NCBI RefSeq assembly: GCF_024448135.1
Contig: NZ_JAMRYX010000147.1
Span: 1-41,102, forward strand
DNA length: 41,102 nucleotides
Source: Methylocystis suflitae
GTDB taxonomy: Bacteria > Pseudomonadota > Alphaproteobacteria > Rhizobiales > Beijerinckiaceae
Reading direction: 5' to 3'
Shown here: positions 23,413 to 32,333 of the stretch, piece after piece
Layout of the letters: the number at the start of each line of letters is the position of its first letter
Numbering within the stretch: position 1 is the first letter of the stretch
Program-made: the position numbers and the translations under genes
The notes under the pieces: generated by a model
Seen by the model: only the letters and a program-made list of their open reading frames with translations
The model's database searches: none
Told to the model about the DNA's origin: nothing

Positions 23413-23979
23413 TCATTTCTTATCAAACAGCGCCAGCGCTTCCGGCGCCAGAACGCCGCCGGTGATCTCGACCGTCAGAAAGGGCGCGGCTTCGGCCACG
23501 GCGCGGCTCGTGATCATGATCTGGCCGAGCTTCTTCGATAATTGCTCGATCGACGCCGCATAGACGACGCGTCCCATCCCGCACCAGACGATCGCGCCCA
23601 TGCACATCGGGCAGGGCTCGCCCGACGTGTAAAGCGTCGCGCCTTTGAGATCCTTGGCCGGATTGTCGGCGACGAAGCGGCGGATCGCCACCATCTCGCC
23701 ATGCGCGGTCGGATCATTGTGGGTGACGCCGAGATTGCGTCCTGTCGAGACGACCTTGCCGTCGCGCACGATCACGGCGCCAAAGGGAAAGTCGCCCTTG
23801 GCGGCTTCCGCGATCGCCATCCGCATGAAGCCTTCGTCTTCCGGTCGGACGGCGGAGCGCTTCGCATGCGCCTGCGCCGGCGTGGCGCCAAATACACTCG
23901 CGAGGCCGACGCCCATCGTCGCCAGCGCGGCGCGCCGATTGAAACGGCCGGCGCCGCAGCCGCATGTCTTATGGTTCAT
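23413..23979 (-). CDS. Tat-exported nucleoside/guanine deaminase-like protein
   Basis: 188 residues. The N-terminus has a twin-arginine-like signal (GRFNRRAALATMGVG, then ASVFGATPAQA; cleavage near residue 38), predicting export to the periplasm. The rest is a cytidine/deoxycytidylate-deaminase-type zinc fold: first zinc motif TAHGEMVAIR (HGE in place of the usual HAE) and second motif GEPCPMCMGAIVW. The C-terminal part resembles guanine deaminase/tRNA-adenosine-deaminase relatives. Substrate unknown. I chose the ATG at 23979 because the Tat signal begins there; the frame extends upstream into the fabD promoter. Divergent from fabD with about 104 bases between starts. Confidence 0.85.
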   Translation of the reverse strand: MNHKTCGCGAGRFNRRAALATMGVGLASVFGATPAQAHAKRSAVRPEDEGFMRMAIAEAAKGDFPFGAVIVRDGKVVSTGRNLGVTHNDPTAHGEMVAIRRFVADNPAKDLKGATLYTSGEPCPMCMGAIVWCGMGRVVYAASIEQLSKKLGQIMITSRAVAEAAPFLTVEITGGVLAPEALALFDKK

Positions 23980-24083
23980 CTCCAGCCCCGCCGCGCTTCC
24001 AAAATTCAGCGCCAACTTGACACAGCGAACCCCCCGGCGCCACACGCGGCGACGCAAACAATAATAGGCAGGGACGGTTGCGC

Positions 24084-25040
24084 ATGGTGAAGGCATTCAT
24101 TTTTCCCGGTCAGGGGTCTCAGGCGGTCGGCATGGGCAAGGCGCTGTTCGACGCCTTCGAGCCCGCGCGCGCGGTTTTCACCGAGATCGACGACGCGCTG
24201 TCGCAGCCGCTCTCAAAACTTATGTTCGAGGGCCCTGAATCGGAGTTGACGCTCACCGCCAACGCCCAGCCGGCGCTGATGGCGGTTTCGCTCGCGACGA
24301 TTCGCGCGCTGGAGGCCGAATGCGGCCTCGATCTTTCGCGCGACGCGGCCTTCGTCGCCGGACATTCGCTGGGAGAATATTCCGCTCTCGCGGCCGCCGG
24401 CGCGCTGACGATTTCCGACACGGCGCGGCTCTTACGCATTCGCGGCGACGCCATGCAGAAGGCGGTCCCTGTCGGAGAAGGCGCCATGGCGGCGCTGCTC
24501 GGCGCCGAGCTCGATCAGGCGCGCGCCATCGCTGCGGAGGCGGCGACGGCCGCGAACGGCGTCTGTCAGGTCGCCAATGACAATGGCGGCGGCCAGGTGG
24601 TGCTTTCCGGCGCCAAGGCTGCCGTCGACAAGGCGATCGACATCGCCAAGGAGAAGGGAATCAAGCGCGCGGTGCTGCTGCCGGTCTCCGCGCCCTTCCA
24701 TTGCGCCTTGATGCAGCCCGCCGCCGACGCCATGCGCGAGGCGCTCGCCGGCGCGGCGATCAGCGCCCCATGCGTTCCGGTCGTCGCCAATGTGACCGCG
24801 GAGCCGACGCGAGATCCGGAGGCGATTCGCCGACTGCTTGTCGAGCAGGTCACCGGCGCGGTGCGCTGGCGCGAATGCGTGGCCTATATGGCAAGTCACG
24901 GCGCGACGAAGTTCGTCGAATGCGGCTCGGGCAAGGTTCTCGCGGGACTATTGAAGCGGATCGCGCCGCAGGCCGCGGGCATTTCGGTGGGCGCGCCCGC
25001 CGATTTCGACGCCTATCGCGCCTATCGCGGCTTCGCGTAG
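24084..25040 (+). CDS. fabD: Malonyl-CoA:ACP transacylase FabD
   Basis: Loads malonyl groups from CoA onto acyl carrier protein for fatty-acid elongation; cytosolic. 318 residues. Motifs: FIFPGQGSQAVGMGK at the N-terminus, the nucleophile serine in AGHSLGEYSALAAAG (about residue 92), the catalytic histidine in SAPFHCALMQPAA (about 200), and the C-terminal VECGSGKVLAGLLKR. I chose the ATG at 24084; a TTG six bases upstream is possible. It is normally followed by fabG, but here an oppositely oriented outer-membrane gene and 400 bases intervene. Confidence 0.97.
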   Translation: MVKAFIFPGQGSQAVGMGKALFDAFEPARAVFTEIDDALSQPLSKLMFEGPESELTLTANAQPALMAVSLATIRALEAECGLDLSRDAAFVAGHSLGEYSALAAAGALTISDTARLLRIRGDAMQKAVPVGEGAMAALLGAELDQARAIAAEAATAANGVCQVANDNGGGQVVLSGAKAAVDKAIDIAKEKGIKRAVLLPVSAPFHCALMQPAADAMREALAGAAISAPCVPVVANVTAEPTRDPEAIRRLLVEQVTGAVRWRECVAYMASHGATKFVECGSGKVLAGLLKRIAPQAAGISVGAPADFDAYRAYRGFA

Positions 25041-25066
25041 AGGCGCGGGAAGAGAAACGGAAGCGC

Positions 25067-25099
25067 CAAAAGAAAAGGCCCGGTCGCGAGGACCGGGCC
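25067..25099 (-). terminator. Rho-independent terminator of the outer-membrane protein gene
   Basis: On the minus strand GGCCCGGTC pairs perfectly with GACCGGGCC (25091-25099 with 25077-25085) around a five-base loop, and TTTTCTTTTG follows at once. It lies about 45 bases after the stop of the minus-strand gene and about 35 bases after the fabD stop on the other strand. Confidence 0.9.
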
Positions 25100-25128
25100 C
25101 ATTCTCTCGACCGTAAGGCCGATCGGTA

Positions 25129-25152
25129 GGATTAGTACTTGGATTAGTACTT
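25129..25152. repeat. 12-base tandem duplication across a stop codon
   Basis: GGATTAGTACTT occurs twice in a row (25129-25140, 25141-25152). On the minus strand each copy encodes Lys-Tyr-stop, so the outer-membrane protein gene has a duplicated 3' end with a second in-frame stop. Confidence 0.9.
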
Positions 25153-25917
25153 GGCCAACACCGGCGCCGGAGAGCCGAAGTTGAAGTGGTAGTTGATGCC
25201 CGCGCGGATCGTGTGGAAGCGCGTGCGGTTGTTGGTGCTGTTGAGGCCCCAACCCGGGTTGAACGCCCACAGCCAGTTGTTGTTGTTCCCGGTGCCGCTG
25301 ATCTGCGTATACAGATACTCGACCTTGGCGGACCAGTTCGGGAAGAACATCCACTCGGCGCCGCCGCCAGCGGTCCAGCCCGTCTGCACGGCGCTGTTCT
25401 GGTTCCACCAGCCATTGCGCTGCACTTCGCCATAGGCGAAGCCGCCCGTGCCGTAGACCAGCAGTTGCGGGCTCAGCAGGGTGATGCCGACGCGGCCGCG
25501 AACGGTGCCGAACCAGTTCAGGCGCGCCGTGGCGCCGCCGCCGCCGAAACCGCCGCCAAACAACCACCAGTTGTTGTTGTTGCCGCCGGAACCAAGGCTG
25601 GTGCCCTGGAAGTCGGTCTCAACGCCGACGACGAACATCGGCGTAACCTGGAAGTTATAGCCGAGCTGACCGCCGCCGATGACACCGCCGGTGCTGTTGT
25701 TGCCGTTGTTCCAGCCCCAATTCCAGCCCTGGTTGGACGAGTTGGAGGCGTAGAAGCCACCGCCGAGGTTAAGACCGGCGTAGAACCCGGTCCAGGTCAT
25801 GATCGGCGGCGGGGGGATGTACGGCGGAGGAGCCTTGTGGGAGGGTAGATCGGCGGCGTTCGCGGCGCCGGCGAAAAGCGCCGTCGCCAGAGCCAGGGCC
25901 GAGATCGCTGTCTTCAT
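25144..25917 (-). CDS. Omp25/31-like outer-membrane beta-barrel protein
   Basis: 257 residues: signal peptide about 1-22 (MKTAISALALATALFAGAANA), a proline-rich mature N-terminus (ADLPSHKAPPPYIPPPP), then an eight-stranded barrel of the porin-like family common in Rhizobiales, with WTGFYAGLNLGGGF, GGVIGGGQLGYNFQ, DWFGTVRGRVG-type WFGTVRGRVGITLL, LVYGTGGFAYGEV and HTIRAGINYHFNF. Several loops are rich in asparagine and tryptophan (SNQGWNWGWNNGNN, GNNNNWW). I chose the ATG at 25917 for the signal peptide. The gene is alone and opposite to its fab neighbours, with its own strong terminator. Probably structural or a small-solute porin; function not determined. Confidence 0.92.
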   Translation of the reverse strand: MKTAISALALATALFAGAANAADLPSHKAPPPYIPPPPIMTWTGFYAGLNLGGGFYASNSSNQGWNWGWNNGNNSTGGVIGGGQLGYNFQVTPMFVVGVETDFQGTSLGSGGNNNNWWLFGGGFGGGGATARLNWFGTVRGRVGITLLSPQLLVYGTGGFAYGEVQRNGWWNQNSAVQTGWTAGGGAEWMFFPNWSAKVEYLYTQISGTGNNNNWLWAFNPGWGLNSTNNRTRFHTIRAGINYHFNFGSPAPVLAKY

Positions 25918-26340
25918 CTCTCTATCCTTCATTTTCGAGCCAACTCAAATTAATAGGTGCGCGTCAGTCCCGTGACTCTCTCGGACGTTTAAGGACGCTG
26001 ACCCCCAAGCACGGCGGACTGTGCGCAAATTTCGCGTGGGAAACAACAAACAGAAGGTAAAATCGGGCCCAAAAGACCCAAAAGATTTCGACTGTTGCAG
26101 TTGCGCCACAATGAAATTTGAGGCCGATTCCGATGCGTCGTTTCAGCAATTCAGTCTTGAATCCGTCGCTTGCGAAACGAAGCCGGGCCGGCGCCCACTT
26201 TCTCGCAATCCGACCGAGCATCGGCGGCGTCCGCCGTCGTGGAGCCGGTCGTTTGAAGTTGAACCGCGGCTGAAAAAAGGCCACTCCCGCGAACTGAGCT
26301 ATAAAGCTCGCGCCATCGACGCGAGGGAAGAGGGGGGAAT
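25918..26340. other. Intergenic region between divergent outer-membrane and fabG genes
   Basis: About 420 bases that should hold the promoters of both genes. The only repeat I see is CCCAAAAGA twice in tandem (26068-26085). A strong SD (GAGGGGGGAAT) precedes fabG. No gene or structured RNA is convincing. Confidence 0.4.
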
Positions 26341-27078
26341 ATGTTTGATCTTAACGGCAAGACTGCGCTGGTCACGGGCGCGAGCGGCGGAATCGGCGCG
26401 GCGATCGCGCGCGCGCTTCACGCCGCCGGCGCGACCGTGGCGCTTTCCGGCACGAGGAAAGAGGCGCTCGAGGCGCTTGCCGGCGAATTGAACGGCCGCA
26501 CGCACATTCTCCCCTGCAATCTTTCGCAAAAGGACGAGACCGAGAAACTCGTGCCGGCGGCGGAGGCGGCGATGGGCGGTCTGGACATTCTCGTCAATAA
26601 CGCCGGCATCACCCGCGACATGTTGTTCATGCGCCTCAAGGACGAGGACTGGGACGCCGTCATCAACGTCAATCTGACGTCGGCCTTTCGCCTGTCGCGC
26701 GCGGCGCTGCGCGGTATGATGAAAAAGCGCTTCGGCCGAATCATCCAGATCACTTCGGTCGTCGGCGTGACCGGCAATCCCGGGCAGGGCAATTACGCCG
26801 CCGCCAAGGCCGGCATGATCGGCATGTCGAAGTCGCTGGCCGCCGAGGTCGCCTCGCGCGGCGTGACGGTCAACTGCGTCGCGCCAGGCTTCATCGAAAG
26901 CCCGATGACCGACGCGCTGACGGAGGGGCAGAAGGAGGCGATCCTGCGCATGGTGCCCACGGGAAGGCTCGGGACCGGCGCGGATGTGGCCGCGGCCTGC
27001 GTCTATCTCGCCAGCGCCGAGGCGGCCTATGTCACCGGGCAGACCCTGCATGTCAACGGCGGCATGGCGATGATCTAG
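26341..27078 (+). CDS. fabG: 3-oxoacyl-ACP reductase FabG
   Basis: NADPH-dependent reduction of 3-oxoacyl-ACP in fatty-acid elongation; short-chain dehydrogenase, cytosolic tetramer. 245 residues. Motifs: TGASGGIG cofactor loop (about 12-19), NNAGITRD, catalytic serine in ITSVVGVTGNPGQGNY and the YxxxK pair (YAAAKAG), then VAPGFIESPMTDAL. Strong SD and ATG at 26341. Separated from fabD by the inverted porin-like gene but still followed by acpP and fabF in the normal order. Confidence 0.97.
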   Translation: MFDLNGKTALVTGASGGIGAAIARALHAAGATVALSGTRKEALEALAGELNGRTHILPCNLSQKDETEKLVPAAEAAMGGLDILVNNAGITRDMLFMRLKDEDWDAVINVNLTSAFRLSRAALRGMMKKRFGRIIQITSVVGVTGNPGQGNYAAAKAGMIGMSKSLAAEVASRGVTVNCVAPGFIESPMTDALTEGQKEAILRMVPTGRLGTGADVAAACVYLASAEAAYVTGQTLHVNGGMAMI

Positions 27079-27377
27079 GAGAGGCGAATCCCTGGAAAAA
27101 CCCGTCTGCGGCGACCTTTCGCCGCGTCCGCGAGAACGCGGGGGCGCCTCTCGCCATGCCCAGGGAAGTATGCTACCAGACCTCGCCGCTGAGGGGCGGC
27201 GTCGCCGCGATTTAAACCCGGTGGAGCAAGCCGCAACGCGTCTCGCACACATCAGGGACAATCGGCGCGCGATTGCAGGTTAAAGAGATGAAGGGCGATC
27301 ATGGAGCGCGCCAGCAGGCCTGCTCTCAATCGCCATACGGCGCGTAAGGCGCCAAACGCAGACAGGGATCAAAGAAG
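27079..27377. other. Intergenic region fabG-acpP
   Basis: 299 bases containing the presumed acpP promoter. GAGAGGCG (27080-27087) can pair with CGCCTCTC (27145-27152), with further complementarity inside, which would form a hairpin just after fabG. I see no coding sequence. Confidence 0.45.
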
Positions 27378-27617
27378 ATGAGCGATGTCGCCGAGCGCGT
27401 GAAAAAGATTGTTGTCGAGCATCTCGGCGTCGAAGCCGACAAGGTCGTCGACAAAGCCAATTTCATCGACGATCTGGGAGCCGATTCGCTCGATACCGTC
27501 GAACTCGTCATGGCTTTCGAGGAAGAATTCGGCGTCGAGATTCCCGACGACGCCGCCGAGACGATTCTCACTGTGGGCGATGCGGTGAAGTTCCTCGAAA
27601 AGGCGAAGGCCGCCTAA
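27378..27617 (+). CDS. acpP: Acyl carrier protein AcpP
   Basis: Carries growing fatty-acyl chains on a 4'-phosphopantetheine arm. 79 residues, acidic, with the attachment serine S37 in [19 protein letters not shown]. Helix layout and length are standard. ATG at 27378 with AAGAAG upstream. Lies between fabG and fabF; a hairpin after it may reduce read-through into fabF, fitting the much higher need for ACP. Confidence 0.98.
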   Translation: MSDVAERVKKIVVEHLGVEADKVVDKANFIDDLGADSLDTVELVMAFEEEFGVEIPDDAAETILTVGDAVKFLEKAKAA

Positions 27618-27640
27618 GGAACTAAACGATCCAAGCGCGC

Positions 27641-27666
27641 GGCGAACCCTCTCGCGAGGCTTCGCC
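27641..27666 (+). terminator. Hairpin between acpP and fabF, possible attenuator
   Basis: GGCGAA pairs with TTCGCC, with an inner CCT/AGG stem around CTCGCG. No T-tract follows, so it may act as a partial terminator or as an mRNA 3'-end stabiliser for the acpP transcript rather than a full stop. Confidence 0.45.
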
Positions 27667-27710
27667 GACGCCGCCATTCCGACAACAAGAAAAAGTTCGA
27701 GAGTAGAGCC

Positions 27711-28973
27711 ATGCGCAGGGTGGTCGTCACCGGTCTTGGCGTCGTATCTCCTTTGGGCTGCGGCGTTGACGTCAATTGGCGCCGTCTCGCCGCCGGAGAA
27801 TGCGGCTTCAAACGTATCGACACATTCGAGGCCTCCGACCTCGCATGTCAGATCGCGGCGGTCGTGCCGCGCGGCGACGGCGCGGACGGCACGTTCAATC
27901 CTGACGACTGGTTCGATCCCAAAGAGCAGCGCAAGGTCGATGATTTCATCATCTATGGCGCGAGCGCCGCGACGCAGGCGCTAAAAGACTCCGGCTGGGT
28001 GGCCGACACCCCGGAGAAGCAGGAATCGACCGGCGTTCTGATCGGCTCTGGCATCGGCGGCCTCGGCGGCATTTATGAAACCTCCGTCACGCTGAGGGAG
28101 AAGGGACCGCGCCGCGTGTCGCCGTTCTTCGTCTCGGGCAGAATCATCAATCTCGTGGCAGGCTATGTCTCCATCATGCATGGCCTGAAGGGCCCGAATC
28201 ATGCGGTGGTGACGGCCTGCGCCACCGGCACGCACGCCATCGGCGACGCGGGGCGCATCATCGCGATGGGCGACGCCGACGTGATGGTCGCCGGCGGCGC
28301 CGAATCGCCCGTCAATCGCATTGGCGTCGCTGGCTTCGCCGCCTGCCGCGCGCTGTCGACCGGGTTCAACGATCGTCCTGAAGCCGCCTCCCGGCCCTAT
28401 GACAAGGACCGCGACGGCTTCGTGCTGGGCGAAGGCGCCGGCTGCGTGGTGCTCGAGGAATATGAGCACGCCAAGGCGCGCGGCGCGAAAATCTACGCCG
28501 AACTTATCGGCTACGGCATGTCGGGCGACGCCTATCACATCACCGCCCCGTCGCCCGACGGCGACGGCGCCTATCGCTGCATGAAGGCGGCGCTAAAGCG
28601 CGCCGGCGTTTCCGTAAGCGAGATCGATTACGTAAACGCGCATGGCACGTCGACGCCGCTCGGCGACGAGATCGAACTCAAGGCCGTCGAACGCCTTCTC
28701 GGCAATGTCGAACCCAAGCTCGCCATGTCGTCGACGAAATCGGCGATCGGCCATCTGCTCGGCGCCGCCGGCGCCGTCGAAGCGATCTATTCGATCCTGG
28801 CGATGCAGGCGAATGTCGCGCCGCCGACGCGCAATCTCGACAATCCCTCCGTTGCAACGGCGATCGACCTCGTGCCGCACAAGGCCCGTGAGAAGGAAAT
28901 CAATATCGCTTTGTCGAATTCGTTCGGCTTTGGCGGCACGAACGCCTCGCTGCTGTTTCGCCGCGCATCCTGA
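27711..28973 (+). CDS. fabF: Beta-ketoacyl-ACP synthase II FabF
   Basis: Condenses malonyl-ACP with acyl-ACP to extend fatty acids; thiolase-fold dimer. 420 residues. Catalytic cysteine C170 in TACATGTHAIGDA, histidines in NAHGTSTPLGDEIE and SAIGHLLGAAGAVEAI, and the C-terminal SNSFGFGGTNASL. ATG at 27711. Second-stage gene of the acpP-fabF-mltG-yicC-gmk series. The family also includes FabB; length and sequence favour FabF. Confidence 0.97.
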   Translation: MRRVVVTGLGVVSPLGCGVDVNWRRLAAGECGFKRIDTFEASDLACQIAAVVPRGDGADGTFNPDDWFDPKEQRKVDDFIIYGASAATQALKDSGWVADTPEKQESTGVLIGSGIGGLGGIYETSVTLREKGPRRVSPFFVSGRIINLVAGYVSIMHGLKGPNHAVVTACATGTHAIGDAGRIIAMGDADVMVAGGAESPVNRIGVAGFAACRALSTGFNDRPEAASRPYDKDRDGFVLGEGAGCVVLEEYEHAKARGAKIYAELIGYGMSGDAYHITAPSPDGDGAYRCMKAALKRAGVSVSEIDYVNAHGTSTPLGDEIELKAVERLLGNVEPKLAMSSTKSAIGHLLGAAGAVEAIYSILAMQANVAPPTRNLDNPSVATAIDLVPHKAREKEINIALSNSFGFGGTNASLLFRRAS

Positions 28974-29114
28974 GCATGGCGGCTCATCCGGCGCATTCTC
29001 GCTCAGCGCCGAAGCCTGCGAACGGCGCTTTCCTGAATTCGCCATAATGAGGCATAGTGTAAGTCCTCGGCGATAATCGGCGTGAGATCTTCGACGTTTG
29101 GTGGGCGTATAGCG

Positions 29115-31370
29115 ATGAGCGAAGCGGAGGAAAAAGGCGCGCCCGGAAAACCAACTGACGCTGCAGCGGCGCCGCCCGGCGAGCCGACCTCGGCCGCCGA
29201 GCGCTCTGGCGCGCCGCCAAGGGAAGTTTCGCCGCCCGACGCCGCATTGGTGAAAGAGCCGGCCATGGTCGCGGCTGCGCCGGAACCGCCAAGCTCGCCG
29301 CCCACTGCGGCTAAGGCCGAATCGCCACTTTCCCAGCCGCCCGTGGCTCCGACCCCTTCGAGCGCTCCGCCGCCCGCGCAGGCGGCCCCAGCGGTTACGC
29401 CAAGCGGCGTTGCGCCTGCCGTCGAAACCGCCAAGCCGTCTCCACCGCCGCCGGCGGGACCATCGCCAACTCCCGCGTCTTGGACAGCGCCGCCGCCGTC
29501 ACCGGCGGCGAAAACTGAAGCGCCGTCGCTCCAACCGCCCGGCCAGACCTCGGCGAAAAAGCCCGAGGGCGCCTTCCTTGGCGGCATATTCGGGCGGCGC
29601 GCCGCGCGGTCCAGCCCTCAGCAGGCAGAAGCGGCGCCTCCGCCCAAAAAGCGTAAGCGCCGCGAGGGAACGCTCTCGGTGGCGAGCGGCTTCCTGAGTT
29701 TCGTGCTCGTCGCGCTGGTCGCCAGCGTCTTCGGCGTGATCGCCGCCATGCACAAGCTGAAAGAACCGGGGCCGCTCGCGGCCGACAAGGTCGTCTATAT
29801 TCCGCCCCGCAGCGACCTGCTTGAGATCATCTCCCAACTCGAGCGCGAAGGCGTCATCGCCAGTTCGACGCTCATGCAGCTCGGGATCGTTCTCGAAGGC
29901 AAGCTCGGCAAGCTGAAGCCCGGCGAATATGCCTTCAAGAAAAACATCAGCCTGCGCGACGTGATCAATCAGATCGCCTCTGGTCGCCAGATCATGCACA
30001 GCGTGACCATTCCGGAAGGTCTGACTTCCGAACAAATCGTGCAAAAGCTGAAAGAGGCCGAACTGCTGGCGGGCGATGTCGTCGACTTGCCGAAGGAAGG
30101 CGCTCTGCTGCCCGAGACCTACAAATATCCGCGCGGTTACCCTCGGGCGCGTCTCCTCACGAAAATGCAGGAGGATCAGCGCAAGACGCTCGATGCGATC
30201 TGGGCGAAGCGCTCCCCGGACCTGCCGTTGCGCACGCCCTATGAACTGGTGACGCTGGCGTCGATCGTCGAAAAGGAGACCGGCAAGGAGGAAGAGCGGC
30301 CGCGCGTCGCCGCCGTATTCGTCAATCGGCTGCGCAAAGGCATGCGCCTTCAGTCTGATCCCACGATCATCTACGGCCTCGTCGGCGGAAAAGCGACGCT
30401 CGGCCGGCCGATCATGCGCGCCGAAATCGAGAAGTGGACGCCTTACAACACCTACGCCATCGACGGTCTGCCGCCGGGACCGATCGCCAATCCTGGCCGC
30501 GCAGCGCTTGAAGCCGCCGCGCATCCGGCGCCGACGCGCGATCTTTATTTTGTCGCCGACGGCACGGGCGGTCATGTCTTCTCCGAATCGCTCGACCAGC
30601 ATTCGCGCAACGTCCAGAACTGGCGGCGTCTGGAGAAGGAAAAGACCGATGGCGCGGTTGATCGCGCCACGCCCGGGCTCCCCGCGCCGGCCGCGCCCAA
30701 GCCCGATAAACGCACGCAAGCGCCCATCGGACGCCTCGTCACGCTTGCCGACAGTCACGAAGACTTTCCGCCGAACCGGGCCATGGCGCCGGATGACGGG
30801 CCGACTCACCGGCTCGGCAAATTTGCTTACGCCGAAGCCGATTTTTTCCTCGGCGGCCATGGCGACCGCACGCAGGTCCAGGCGGCTGAATTTGCCGCCT
30901 TGCGGCGGGCGCGACCCTTTTTTACCGAAGAGTCCGTGCAACTGCGCGCCAAGGCGCTGTTCGACCCGATGCTTCTCGCCGGCCGCCCGGCGCCGCCCCC
31001 TGAGGAGGAGGAGCGGCTTAACCCGGATATGACGACGATCGCGCGAGAGAGTCCGGACGTTTCACCTGATGACGGCGGCGAGATCGCCGCCTATCCTGTC
31101 TCGCCGGCGCAGCGCGCTGAACAGAGAGCCCGCGCGGCGCGTCTTGGACTTGCGGCAGGCTCCGACGAGCTTCCCGGCGAAGCGCTCGGCGAACGACTTG
31201 CCCAGGACGCCGCGCCGCCGGCGGGCGCCACGGCTTTGGCCGCGACCGGTCGGCCCATTCGTCCGCGCGCTTTCGACGCTTCAGAAGGCACGCCGCTCGA
31301 CCCGCTGCGTGACAAGAGCTGGGATCTCACCTCGGCAAAAACGGTCCCTATGACGAGCGATTTGCGGTAA
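29115..31370 (+). CDS. mltG: Endolytic transglycosylase MltG with long disordered flanks
   Basis: Cleaves nascent glycan strands at the inner membrane and so may set their length. 751 residues from the ATG at 29115 (a GTG at 29082 is possible), far longer than E. coli MltG (340). The first ~185 residues are Pro/Ala-rich and cytoplasmic. One membrane segment follows (about 188-210, GFLSFVLVALVASVFGVIAA). The YceG domain (about 225-520) contains IPEGLTSEQIVQKLKEAELL, the catalytic glutamate region LASIVEKETGKEEERPRVAA and VNRLRKGMRLQSDPTIIYGL, and ends near FVADGTGGHVFSESLDQHSR. A ~230-residue tail without recognised domains is periplasmic. Rhizobial MltG proteins often have such tails. Lies between fabF and yicC as usual. 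Confidence 0.95.
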   Translation: MSEAEEKGAPGKPTDAAAAPPGEPTSAAERSGAPPREVSPPDAALVKEPAMVAAAPEPPSSPPTAAKAESPLSQPPVAPTPSSAPPPAQAAPAVTPSGVAPAVETAKPSPPPPAGPSPTPASWTAPPPSPAAKTEAPSLQPPGQTSAKKPEGAFLGGIFGRRAARSSPQQAEAAPPPKKRKRREGTLSVASGFLSFVLVALVASVFGVIAAMHKLKEPGPLAADKVVYIPPRSDLLEIISQLEREGVIASSTLMQLGIVLEGKLGKLKPGEYAFKKNISLRDVINQIASGRQIMHSVTIPEGLTSEQIVQKLKEAELLAGDVVDLPKEGALLPETYKYPRGYPRARLLTKMQEDQRKTLDAIWAKRSPDLPLRTPYELVTLASIVEKETGKEEERPRVAAVFVNRLRKGMRLQSDPTIIYGLVGGKATLGRPIMRAEIEKWTPYNTYAIDGLPPGPIANPGRAALEAAAHPAPTRDLYFVADGTGGHVFSESLDQHSRNVQNWRRLEKEKTDGAVDRATPGLPAPAAPKPDKRTQAPIGRLVTLADSHEDFPPNRAMAPDDGPTHRLGKFAYAEADFFLGGHGDRTQVQAAEFAALRRARPFFTEESVQLRAKALFDPMLLAGRPAPPPEEEERLNPDMTTIARESPDVSPDDGGEIAAYPVSPAQRAEQRARAARLGLAAGSDELPGEALGERLAQDAAPPAGATALAATGRPIRPRAFDASEGTPLDPLRDKSWDLTSAKTVPMTSDLR

Positions 31371-31445
31371 GGCCGGCGCGGCGATAGTGAGGCGGGGCGC
31401 ATGTCGGCCTCACGCCGATTCGCCGTCTCGGAGTCGCCGCCGCAA

Positions 31446-32333
31446 ATGAGCATTCACAGCATGACGGGATTCGCCCGGGTTCAGGGCGCCGTCGCCGCCT
31501 TTCGCTATGCGTGGGAGCTCAAGAGCGTCAACGCCAAGGGGCTGGACCTGCGTCTGCGCGCCCCGCCCGATTTTGACTTCGTGGAGATCAAGGCGCGGGA
31601 GAAAATCGCGGCGCGGCTCGCGCGCGGGGCGGTCTTCGCCAATCTTGTCGCAAAGCGCGAAGACGAAAGTCAGGTCGCCCGTCTCAACCGCGCCGCTCTA
31701 GACGCCCTTCTCGCCGCGCTCTCCGAACGCCCGCCGCCCGCCAATATCGGCCCCGCGACGCTCGATGGTCTGCTCGCGGTGCGCGGCGTCGTCGAGATCG
31801 TCGAGCCCGAACTGTCAGAAGCCGATCGCGCCGAACTCGACGCGCGTATTCTCGGATCGCTGGACGAAGCGCTTGACGCGCTGATCGCCTCCCGCGCGGC
31901 GGAAGGCGGCGCTCTGGCGGCGGTTCTTCATCAGCGGCTCGACCGCATATCGACTCTCGCCGCGCAGGCCGACGCGGCGCCGGCGCGCCAGCCGGAAGCA
32001 ATTCGCGCGCGGCTGAAGCAGCAGCTCGCGCGCGTCCTGGAGAACGCCGACTGCCTCGATCCGGCGCGACTGCATCAGGAGGCGGCGCTGCTTGCGGTTC
32101 GAGCCGACATTCGCGAGGAGCTCGACCGATTGAAGGCGCATGTCGACAGCGCTTCCAAACTTCTCGTCGCGGGCGGGCCGATCGGCCGTCGTCTGGATTT
32201 TTTGGCGCAGGAGCTTGGCCGCGAGACCAACACGCTTTGCGCCAAATCGAACGACGCTGCACTCTCGGCGATCGGGCTTGAACTGAAGATCGAGGTCGAG
32301 CAGCTGCGCGAGCAGGTCCAAAACATCGAGTGA
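31446..32333 (+). CDS. YicC family endoribonuclease
   Basis: 295 residues. The YicC N-terminal domain starts SIHSMTGFARVQG and continues with ELKSVNAKGLDLRLR. The C-terminal DUF1732 part holds GGPIGRRLDFLAQELGRETN and TLCAKSND, the family signature. E. coli YicC is an endoribonuclease acting on some small RNAs and mRNAs. I chose the ATG at 31446 from the family start; the ATG at 31401 (GAGG eight bases upstream) is possible and would add 15 residues. Between mltG and gmk in the usual order. Confidence 0.92.
   Translation: MSIHSMTGFARVQGAVAAFRYAWELKSVNAKGLDLRLRAPPDFDFVEIKAREKIAARLARGAVFANLVAKREDESQVARLNRAALDALLAALSERPPPANIGPATLDGLLAVRGVVEIVEPELSEADRAELDARILGSLDEALDALIASRAAEGGALAAVLHQRLDRISTLAAQADAAPARQPEAIRARLKQQLARVLENADCLDPARLHQEAALLAVRADIREELDRLKAHVDSASKLLVAGGPIGRRLDFLAQELGRETNTLCAKSNDAALSAIGLELKIEVEQLREQVQNIE

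Noticed and set aside
29499-30941. 480-codon open frame on the minus strand
   Set aside because: Antisense to mltG, no recognisable sequence, typical high-GC shadow.
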